Below are positions 39,901 through 50,200 of a stretch of 64,000 bases of DNA, one piece after another; position 1 is the first letter of the stretch, and each line of letters begins with the position of its first letter. This DNA is from Flaccisagitta enflata (taxonomy: Eukaryota; Chaetognatha; Sagittoidea; Aphragmophora): assembly GCA_965153355.1 (NCBI GenBank), contig OZ231127.1, positions 55,118,001-55,182,000 on the forward strand, given 5' to 3'. The position numbers and the translations under genes are program-made. The notes beneath the pieces are model-generated. The model was not told the origin of the DNA, searched no databases, and worked only from the letters and a program-made list of their open reading frames with translations.

Positions 39901-41269
39901 AGACACAGTTTCTATGTCTCTGTCTCTCTTCCTCTGTACAACGATCTAAAACCCCAGTTGCAATTATCCAAACTAAAAAAAGATGGACCCTCCCCCTGAT
40001 TTTTGCACAGGAGTCTTAAAAATGATGAAGATTAGGAAAATGTTGTTCATTTTGGCCAAACATGGGCAGAAAAAAAAGAAACTGTTTTAATGCTAAAAAA
40101 GCTGTCTTCATCAAAAAAAACCTCCTTAGCTTTTTTTTTTCAAGAAAGCGGAGTGCCACTACTAGATGATACTCAAGAAAACTTAGAATAACTTGAAATA
40201 GGCCTTAGGGGTAAAAAAAAAGGCTGTAAAAATGAGATATAAAAAAATGACACAAAAATGAATCATTTCTTTCAATTGATCAGTTTGAACAACTTCTTAG
40301 GTTAAGATACAACCTAGGTATAAATGTTATTGATCTACTACAAAAAACAGGTCAGTTATAGCAAGTTATACCAAGTCTTACTTTTACTATAAAAAAATTG
40401 TTCCAGATGATTAGTTTATGGTGCTTTTTTACTTTTGGGTTGTATTTGTGCTTTTTGGCTTTTCAAAACCATTTTTGGACCTCCTAGGTCCATGCCATTT
40501 ATCATCTATTAGGGCTTGAATGAGTTTAGCTTGTGGATATCAACAGTTCAGATTTTGCTCTGAAATCAAATTCAACTGCGTGTAAGATAAAATCACTAAG
40601 GCCGAACCCTAGCTTCTGCAATCCCGGCAACGGCACCAGTGGATAGATTTTGAAATTCTGCTTTGGATCGCGTCCAAAAAAACGAGAGATCAAAGCACCC
40701 TCGATTTTTAACATTGAATCAAATAACATGATGTTTCATACAATTTTCTGTTGATGCGCTCAGAGTTAAAGTCCGAGGGCATAAAGGTCAACTTAAGCGC
40801 AGACAGATATATTTTTTTTTAATCTATAGAATTTCATATGCATTATGGTCAATCTTTTTTTCATCGATGTCACTCATTAGGTTTGGAAGATATTTCACCT
40901 TCCCTTCCAGATCTACTTCCTTACTCGGATGTTGATGTATGTAAAGGTGATTTTTATGGTGCAATTTTTCTTGACATAGTTGCTGTCTTACTATGCTGCA
41001 TGGAGTCACGCCCGTGCATTACCTCTAAAAAAAAAAAAAATTGCGGCGCCAATTTTCGTCGCACTGACTGCAGCATGCAGTCACACCCACATTAGGTGTG
41101 GTAATGGATTGTCTGCGTATCAGCTCATTCATCCATCTATTTATTTGTTGGTTTTAGCCAGTCTCTTTCTCTTACTCAAGGCGTAATGATACATTGGAAA
41201 GTTAACTCTGACTTAGAGGAAATGTCGGTGGAGATGGGTTTTAGAAAGGAGTCGTAGAATAAGTGTTAC
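39900..41269. other. Intron sequence, nothing further recognised
   Basis: Minus-strand frames near 40,526-40,729 and 40,824-41,009 are open and of balanced composition, but no convincing pair of splice sites was found. Confidence 0.35.
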
Positions 41270-41467
41270 CTTTTTTTCCCACTTTGTAAAAGAAAAATGT
41301 TTGTACAACATCTAAACGGGTAATGCTGAAGACAAATGATTTCCACCGTTTCATTCAGCGTCCTCACTTTTGTCAAATTGCTAAAAATCTTTTTCAGGCG
41401 AGCTTTTTTACCCTCGCTGATATCGCCGCCTACATCTATACCTAGTTTTCCTTGTAATAGTACACTT
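41270..41467 (-). CDS. DEG/ENaC gene, candidate exon b (198 nt)
   Basis: The donor is AAAG|GTAACA and the acceptor, TTCTTTTAAAAAG, is weaker. It is open throughout, 65 codons plus split codons at both ends. It begins in the phase left by exon a and ends in the phase required by exon c. The peptide includes GKLGIDVGGDISEGKKAR and two cysteine-containing stretches (EIICLQH, FRCC). This part of the extracellular domain is poorly conserved in the family, so the assignment rests on position and phase. Confidence 0.5.
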
Positions 41468-42060
41468 CTTTTTAAAAGAACGTCACCTTTTGGGCAAGCC
41501 TTCAATGCATAGTTCTTAAATTTTGGGCAGGCTTGAACGTTCTTAAATTGTTTTTAATTTGAATGCAGTTTTTAACCTTCAATTAAGAACGTTGTTAATT
41601 GGTTTTTGTTTGTCTTCAAGGAGAAAATGAAGGAAAAGTCAATGAAAATAGAATTATATGCGCTGTAAAAACCAAAAAAAATTACAAAATAAAATCCGGG
41701 TTTTTTGTTTTCAATGAAAAAATGGAGCTTTCCAATATTTTTAGAATGTTCTTAATTTTGCAATTTTAAGCCTAATGATCTTTGATTTTAGATAGAAGGA
41801 AGCCTCTCAGACTAAATGTTTTTAGCATGTTCTTGAATTTTTTGGGTTTTCAAGCCTAACGTTCTTATAAACTTGGTACTTTAAAAAAAAAGTGTAGAAA
41901 AAAACATCACATTTGCTTTCTACATGATATCTTTCATGAGAAAATAAACACTTTTTGGCACAAAAAACCGTTTCTATTTTTTTTTCTCAAGTGTGGCAGA
42001 AATGAATATCATATTTTTGTTCTACACACTTTCTAGGATCCGTATGCAAAAAGAAATGGG
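41468..42060. other. AT-rich sequence with scattered GTTCTTAA
   Basis: No gene or clear repeat boundary seen. Confidence 0.4.
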
Positions 42061-44530
42061 ATATGTCCTTTTTGGGCAGCTGCCCCAAAGGGCCGATGTC
42101 CTGTAGAACACAGGGGGGATTTCAAGACGTCCGTCCGTCCTTTCGTCCTTCCGTCCTTCCGTCCGTCCGTCCATCCATCTGTCCCCCCCCTGTTGACCAT
42201 CAAGGCCTCGAGTTTGCCCTCCCAGGCCTCAATTTAGCCCTCCAGGCCTCAAATTAGCCCTCTTGGCTTCAAATCAGCCCCCCTTTATGCCACAAATTTG
42301 CCCTCCAGACCTTCAATCAGCCCACCAAGCATAAAACCAGCCCTCCAAACCTCAAATCTGCTCTCCAAGCCTTAATTTTGCCCTCCATCCCTCGAATATG
42401 CCTTCAGTGGCCTAAATTAGCCCCTCAGGACGGACGGACGTCTGGAAATCCCCTCTGTGTTATACAGGACATCGGCCCTTTGAGGCCGTTGCCCTGCTCT
42501 CACTCCACCTCTTTACTGGATCACTCCCAGCAGGGCATTGGGTACCGCTGACCATGTGCGATCCTTGGATGACTAGTTTTCTTTATTCAAACCCTTAGAA
42601 TTAAGAAATCTGATAACGGGACCTCAGATCTGCCCTCCAGACCTTCAATTAGGCCTCCAAGCATCAAATCAGCCTTCTTTGGCTCAAATTTGCTCTCCAA
42701 ACCTCAAATCCACTCTCCAAGCCTTAATTCTGCCCTCCAGCCTTCAACTATGCCTTCTTTGGCCTGAATCAGTCATCTATTGCCTGAAGTATGCCCCCTC
42801 AGGACGTCTGGAAATTCCCCCCTGTGTTCTACAGGACATTGGCTCTTTGAGGCCGCTGCCCTGCTCTCACTCCACCTCTTTACTGGATCACTCCCAGCAG
42901 GGCATCGGGTATCGCTGACCATGTGCGATCCTTGGATGACTAGTTCTACATTCCCCTCCCCTCAAATCACAGTCTCGAGGCCCAAATTCCAGTCTCGAGG
43001 CCCAAATCCCAGCTTCAAGGCCCAAATCCTAGCCTGGAGGCCTAAATCCTAGCCTGGAGGCCTTTATCCTAGCCTGGAGGCCCAGATTTCAGTCTTGAAG
43101 CCCAAATCTCAGCCTCAACATCAAAATCTCAGCCAAGAGGCCCAGATTTCGGCCTTGAGGCCCAAATCTCAGCCTCCAGGCTAGGATTTGGGCCTTGAGG
43201 CTAGGATTTGGGCCTTGAGGCTGGGATTTGGGCCTCAACACTGGGATTTGGGCCCCGAGACTGGAATTTGGGCCTCGAGACTGGGATTTGAGGGGAGGGA
43301 CGGGAGGAAGGAGAGGAAGAAAATCCCATAGTGAAAGCATAGGTCATCAGCCTTCGGTGCGCTGTCCTGCTCCCCCCTCAACTTAACCACAACCTACTAA
43401 AGCAGGGCACGGGTGCCGCTGACCATCTAACGCTTAAAGAAAACTAGTCATCCAAGGATCGCACATGGTCAGCGGTACCCAATGCCCTGCTGGGAGTGAT
43501 CCAGTAAAGAGGTGGAGTGAGTGCAGGGCAGCGGCCCCAAAGGGCCGATGTCCTGTTTAACACAGAGGGGATTTCCAGACGTCCGTCCGTCCTGAGGGGC
43601 TAATTTAGGCCACTGAAGGCATATTTGAGAGATGGAGGGCAAAATTAAGGCTTGGAGAGCAGATATGAGGTTTGGAGGGCTGGTTTTATGCTTGGAGGGC
43701 TGATTGAAGGTCTGGAGGGCAGATTTGGGGTCTGGAGGGCAGATTTGTGGCATAAAGGGGGGCTGATTTGAAGCCAAGAGGGCTAATTTGAGGCCTGGAG
43801 GGCTAAACTGAGGCCTGGGTGGGCTAACTCAAGGCCTTGATAGTCAACGGGGGGGGATGGACGGACGGACGGACGGACGGACGGACGGAAGGATGGAAGG
43901 ACGAATGGACGGACGTCTCAAAATCCCCCCTGATTAAGAAATCTGATAACGGGAATCCTGAACGATAACTGGAATTCTTCGTTTTTGGGCGGTGGCCCCG
44001 AAGGGATCCATGACCTATGCTTTCCCACATATGGGTGATTTTCTCCTTCTTCTTCTACATCCCCCCCCTCAAATCACAGTCTCGAGGCCCAAATTCCAGT
44101 CTTGAGGCCCATATCCCAGCTTCAAGGCCCAAATCCTAGCCTGAAGGCCTAAATCTTAGCCTGGAGGCCTTTATCCTAGCCTGGAGGCCCAGATTTCAGT
44201 CTTGACGCCCAAATCTCAGCCTCAACATCAAAATCTCAGCCAAGAGGCCCAGATCCCGGCCTTGAAGCCCAAATCTCAGCCTCCAGGCTAGGATTTGGGC
44301 CTTGAGGCTAGGATTTGGTCCTTGAGGCTGGGATTTGGGCTTCAGCACTGGGATTTGGGCCCAGACTGGAATTTGGGCCGAGACTGGGATTTGAGGGAGG
44401 AGGAGGGAAGGAAGAAAATCCCCATATGTGTGGCATGGTCATCGCCTGGTGCCGCTGTCCTCTCCTCAAGCTTCGCTAAGGCAGGGCACGGGTGCCGCTG
44501 ACCATCTAACGCTTTTGCGACTATTGAACC
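42060..44530. repeat. Cluster of type A and type B foldbacks
   Basis: Type B at 42,060-42,590 (core CCTCCAGGCCTCAAATTAGC units), a type B right half at 42,600-42,950, type A at 42,930-43,440, type B at 43,442-43,940 and type A at 43,985-44,530. Shared edges GGCACGGGTxCCGCTGACCA and GTGCGATCCTTGGATGACTA mark the joins. Confidence 0.7.
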
Positions 44531-44537
44531 TCTTAGG

Positions 44538-44664
<127 letters not shown>

Positions 44665-44693
44665 CCTCAATAACCCATACCCCAGGAACCTAC

Positions 44694-44903
44694 CGAATAA
44701 GAATCGGCATCCTGGACATGAGGTCGACGATTTTCAGAGATGTTGGTTTCCCAAATTTACTCTGGATAATTTTCAATTGTTCGCATAAAAAGTCCCCTAC
44801 AATATCTGTCAGAACAAAATATTGGACGATGTTTCTTAAATCATTTGACGTTGCAGAATCAAACAATCGAGGCCGCGCGAGGTGAATCAAAGGAGCACAC
44901 AGG
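44694..44903 (-). CDS. DEG/ENaC gene, candidate exon a (210 nt)
   Basis: Bounded by a very good acceptor (CCCTTTTTTTCAG) and donor (CG|GTAGGT). It encodes 69 residues with one extra base at the start and two at the end, so it joins exon b in phase. The peptide (includes LARPRLFDSATSNDLRN and FGKPTSLKIVDLMSRMP) is not recognisable alone. It is assigned to the channel gene because strand, order and phase fit, and it would lie between membrane segment 1 and the first conserved cysteines. It could belong to another gene. Confidence 0.55.
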
Positions 44904-45049
44904 CTGAAAAAAAGGGATGCCACTTAACCGACAGACAGACTCACTGACCAACAACAAGACATTTCAACAGCACGGCCCACTCAGAGACAATATCAATCAT
45001 GGTGAGGTCACGCCACAGCGAACGAGCTTGAAAATTTGAAATATAAGTG

Positions 45050-45660
45050 CTTTTTCATTATAAATCATATGACAAAAAGTTTTTGAAGGAAAATGAAGTG
45101 TTTCACCATACCTTTTGCATCATTATCAGGACAACAATGAAGCTGGAATGATTTTAGTACAGGAATTGTCTCTAAAGACACTTGGTGCATACATTTTTAT
45201 CATATTCTGACTTAGAATGTAATTTGAACCATGCGATTCACATGAAAAAAAAACATGAAAATGATGTTTTTAATGAATTTCTGCTTACACTTTTTTTCAA
45301 TTTCTGAGGTCCAAATTCTAAGAAAGCCAAACACAGGAAAATTTTGTATTTTAAAAAACATAGTTCTCTCTGTAATCGATTTGGAAAAAGAACTATGTTC
45401 TTTGTTTTTTCATTTTTTCATTTCCTGTGCAAATTTAAAATTTCGACCAGCCCCCTGTCAGTGACCAAAAATAAATAAATACAAATTTTCAAAACATTTT
45501 TTTTGAAACGTTGGCTAAACTTGGTCCTCTTGCTAAATAAATGCAAATTTGTCTTTTAGATATTATGTCTGAGCCATCCCAAACACTTTTATTCCCTTAT
45601 TTTGCCATTTTCATTTATTCATTTTTTCTATTTTGACCTTTTTTGAAACACAAATGTTGC
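45050..45660 (+). repeat. Dispersed repeat family D, copy 3
   Basis: Same marker order as at 7,740-8,245, including GGAAAAAGAACTATGTTCTT. Confidence 0.6.
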
Positions 45661-46362
45661 CTTCGGAGGGAAGCCGTCATATATAGAAAATTGCCAGTTA
45701 GCTTCCACATTAATCTGTACCTAAATGACAAAAAGCAATAAAACCAATATTCTACGAGCAAATCATGTTGTGGGACTGTCTCAGGCTTCTATTAAAATCA
45801 ATATTGGCTTTGAAATTCTACTTTTAGGTTGCCGCGCCTTATCTTCTATTATCCTTACTCCCATATGAAATCCAAAATTTCAAGATACTTAAATTCCAAT
45901 TCTGTCTGCAGATTTGGAATTTGCAGAAAAAACTGACAATTGAAAGTGTTTTCCTTTTTTTGGTATTCCAATTAGAAGGTGGTCAAAAATGCTGTCAAAC
46001 ATCGCAAAACATACCTATCCTTTCATAGTTTTGGAGCTATGATTTTTTTAATCTTTTTATATTTTTTCGCATTTTTCACTTTTTTCCCAAAAATGAGGAA
46101 TCGACTTAGTTGAAGCCTATTTGAGTTTTGAAATAACCTTGGTGATGATTATGCATCCTGGCAGCACAGTCTCTCTCTCATTTCAACTCTGGACGCTATG
46201 AGAGGCTTTGTCCGTCAGTCCATCCATTGGTCTGTTGGTCCGTCTGTCTGTTGAAAAGTGGAAAAACAAGCGGTCTAGATGCTAAGGTTGGGGGATCGGT
46301 GATTCGCCGCCGAAAAAACCGTGGAGTGATTGCCAATTTTCACCGATTCGGTGATTTGGATT
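45661..46362. other. AT-rich sequence and hairpin-family fragment next to the LTR
   Basis: GCTATGAGAGGCTTTGTCCG at 46,192 is a hairpin-family piece. CACCGATTCGGTGATTTG just before the LTR is locally palindromic. Confidence 0.4.
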
Positions 46363-46909
46363 TGTGGGAGGAGAATCTGCACAATCCCATCCCACAAGAG
46401 ATGATTCGTACACGCACCTAAATGCTATGAATCCCAAAGATGAGGCGATGTCCACAGAGAATGTTTGTCACAAATTGTCATTGATTCGAGTCTTTACAAA
46501 TGTTTCATTTATATATTCAATCAGTCAGAGATTCGATTCCCTTGTGGAGCCTATCTTCCTAAATGTGTTTATGACGATCACCTTAAGAAATGCAGATATA
46601 TGGAAAAATGGCGGCGTTGGAATATCAAAAGGGAAGACCCCAACCATATATCTATCAATGCAAAAATCACATAGAAGGATATATCGTTGGGCTCCAATAA
46701 TCAAACAGCAATGTAAATCATATTCTTTCTTAATTATGCGACAATCAATGATATCCTACACAGTAGCAAAATGTAAAGAAGGAAATATAAACGCCTTTTA
46801 AATCCTAATCATCATCATCGTAAATCCCAATCATCGTCATCGACAGTCCTAATCATCGTTATCAACGGTCTTAATCATCGTCGGCTTCTACACGAATCCT
46901 CCTCCTACA
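46363..46909 (-). repeat. 3' LTR (547 bp)
   Basis: Partner of the 5' LTR, of identical length and about 99.1% identical. It is preceded in element orientation by the polypurine tract and followed by the GATT target-site duplication. Confidence 0.95.
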
Positions 46910-46927
46910 ATACTTCCCCTCGCTCTC
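46910..46927 (-). promoter_or_regulatory. Polypurine tract
   Basis: Directly before the 3' LTR, the minus strand reads GAGAGCGAGGGGAAGTAT. The AGCGAGGGGAAG core is the purine run expected to prime plus-strand DNA synthesis. Confidence 0.75.
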
Positions 46928-47201
46928 ACCTGCACCGTCTCGGCAGGAAAGAGCGAAAAGAAATACCTGCAGAAAACTCGTAGGGGAGATTCGTAAAAAA
47001 AAAACAAAACAAAACAAAAACAAAGACCGATATATAAAAAAAAACAAACAAACAAAACAAAACACGAAAATGGACGGAATGTAAACGTAATCTAATAAGA
47101 ATGTAAATGCACGTAAACGAATCACAGATCTTTATCAAAAGTCTATCACAAATACCGCTTTCGATCATGATTATGCAACGGGAAAGTAAAAAGAGAAACA
47201 T
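46928..47201 (-). other. 3' untranslated region before the polypurine tract
   Basis: About 270 nt, A/T-rich, with runs of T and GTTTTGTTTTG on the coding strand. Nothing else was recognised. Confidence 0.4.
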
Positions 47202-50200
47202 TTAACGGTAACGGCGGCTACGGTAACGATCGCGAGAAGGAGAACGACGACGATCGCGATCTCTGTCGTCATCTCTCCTCTTCTTCTTCCTCTCACGCGA
47301 CCGAGAACGTCTGTCTCTCTTACGGTCGCGCTCTCTTCCACGCTCACGACTTCGCTCACGCGTTTGCTCGCGCTCATGCACGCGCTTGGGCGCACGCGCA
47401 CTTTCGACTGCCGGCTCAATGACAGAAACATGAACGGACGGAAGGGGAGCCAAACGTTCAAAAACGGTCAAGCGCCCCGGCGCACGTTCTCGACCGCGCG
47501 TCTCCGCGGCGACGACGTCACGCTTTTCTCGCAACTTCCGGTTTTCCACGACGTAGTCAAATGGGACGCACGCGCGCGCAGCGCAATGCCGAAAGGCCTC
47601 GGAGGAAGGAAGAGTCGTGTCTCCGAAGAAGGCGGCACGGCGACAAATCGGACCTCCAGTTACCGACGCGCAAATATCGTCCCACTTTATCGGTAATCCT
47701 TTCTCTCTTGCCACCATCTGAGTGTCGACGACCTCTGGCGGTAGATAACCGTCGAACGCCTTAAGGAAGTTTTTCTTGTCGCATTCCCATCTGAACACCA
47801 TCATCGTCTTCGGCGTCGACCGTAAGGCTTTGACGATAGGCGGAATCATTTCCGGAAACAACGCCGGCATCACGTAAAAAATCCCGCGTTTGAAGACGAA
47901 CGTGGCGAGACCCATTCTTCCTTTTGAATCTTCAAGGCACGCCGTTCCGTGAAAATCCGCCGAGAAATATTCGGAATCGCGTAGGCATCTCGAAAACTCG
48001 GTAACGACGCCCGGCGCGTCGACGACGACGCCACTGCGGTGTGGCAGATTGTGGAAGCGGTCGTTAAAAGGATCGCAGCATCGAGTTTCATACGGTTCCA
48101 TCTTCCCATATTCGCGGTGGATTCTCACTGCGGTGGCCAGCGGTGGGCATTTGTCGTCGAAGAAGTCCGTCAATTCCTTCCAATCTTCCTCTCTCGGGTC
48201 TGAACCGACGAAGTCGCGGCAAATGTTGACAAAGTCTTCCGCCTCCATCTCGGTGCGCCCATACGCTGCCGCGCAGGGTCCGAGAGCGACGGCGGCGTAC
48301 AACGGACGCGCTTCCACTGGTTTTGGAATCTTTAGACTTTCACAGAGAGAGTGGATGAGACGCCGCGCTTTCCACGGATGCCACTTTGCTTGATCAAACG
48401 TGAAGTCGTAGGGCTGAAACACGTCTTTCTCTCGCATTTTGGCGACGATTTTCTCCGGTTCGCGGAAATTGACGGCGATGAATTTGATGACAGCTTGGAC
48501 GCCGTCCTTCTGCTCTCTTACTATTTTTGAACAGACGCGAAGATCAGTAGAGAAGAACAATGCATCTGCGATAATAAACGGATCGACGTTGTAATAGCCA
48601 ATTGCGTGGGCTGCATGAATCCTTCCATGCCCGAGAATATTCGATGTTATAATACGTAACGCGAACCGCCGTTTTGCTTCGTCGTCGTCGTTAAACAACG
48701 CCGTTAGACTCTTCCCGACTTTGCTGCGTCGTCTCGGATCCTTCTTCCTCTTAATCAGTTCCTCGTAAACGGCGAAACACGTTGTCACCATCTTCTCCTT
48801 GTCTTTGTCGACCAATGGCGCCACTGCATCGTCAATTTCCGCTTCTCTCAACTTTATCAGGTTCTCCAAAACCGTTTTCACGTATCCTGGAAGGACGCGG
48901 TGCCCCGCTTCCGAAACCAGCTGTGGAGTAGAGGTAGAGGAGGAAGAGGAAGAGCAGACAGCAACGGCAGCTTTGGCAGAGGTGGGAGGAGGAGGAGGAG
49001 GAAGAGAAGGAAGAGCAGCAACAGCAGCTTTGGCAGAGGTGGAAGGAGGAGGAGGAAGAGCAGGAAGAACAGCAACAGCAACAGCAAGAGGAGGAGGAAC
49101 AGTGGCAGTTGCAACCGGAGGTAGCTCAGGAGTAGAGACTGAGGAGGAGCGAGAGTCTAAAGATTTGGAGGAAAAGGATGGTTTAAAGTTTCCCCCCTTC
49201 CCTTCCTTTTCGAATCTCTCAAATTGAGCATCAACTTCATCACTGTCATAATCCTCTTCTTCACCTGCAAACTCTTGTTCAACGCCAGCAACTTTCCTGG
49301 CAACCAGCAGCGATGGCCGCTTCGCCGTTGTCGATGGCGGCGGCGGCGTTGTCGTCGTTGTCGTTGTTGCTGGTGGCGGCAGCGGCGGCCTCGTCGCCGT
49401 TGTCGTTGTTGATGCTGGTGGCGGCAGCGGCGGCGGCGTTATCGCCGTCGTCGTTGTCGTTGGTTTAGCTCTCAGAGAGGGAAGAATGTATGGCCCGGTT
49501 GGTGGCGGCGGCGGCGGCGGCGGCGGTGGTGGTGGTGTCGTCGGCTCCTCTGTTCTCGGCGGTTTCGGGATCGGCATGTCCGACGGTGACTTCGGTGGAG
49601 ACCAATCTGGCATTTCCACCGCGTAATACGATGACGGAAATTCGTCGTCGTCGATATCAGCCCAAAAATCATCTTCAGTCGCGTAAGTCTTAGTTTCCTG
49701 CTTTGGTTTCTTCCACTTTGATAGCCCGTCGTCGTCAGCATCGTCATCGCTCGCGTCGCTGTCCGACGGGTAGCCCTCAAACACTGGTTTCATTGGCTCA
49801 AACTGCTTCCTCTTTACCTCGGCAGCTGCTTTTGCCGGTCGGGATCGTAAGACTTTTGGTTGGACTGGCGTGATTGCGACGCTGAAAGTGCCCTCGTCGT
49901 ACGCTTCCTTTCTTTCCCTCTTGAAGATTTCTTTTTTCTTTGACTCCATTCTGAATCGGAACTGGTTATTTATGAACATCATATCCAATTTGCCAAATCG
50001 TGCCTTATCAATCAATTGGCGTTCAACATCCTCTTTTTCGGTCAGAACGGCCGCTGACGCGCCCTTAGCCATGACCTGGAGGATGCGTGGAAGAGCATCG
50101 TAGATCAACTTATGGGGATCTCCGTAGGCACGCGCAAAATAGAGGAGTCGGAAACCCATGATTCCTTCACAGAGGTGGAGGGCACCCAACAAAGCCCAGG

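Noticed and set aside
46363-46909. Frames in the 548-bp duplicate reading like a chitin-binding (peritrophin-like) exon with PCGAYLPKCVYDDHLKKC
   Set aside because: The same frame occurs at 61,812-62,021, and both lie wholly inside the LTRs, antisense to the element. Cysteine spacing does not fit the family and there are no splice sites.
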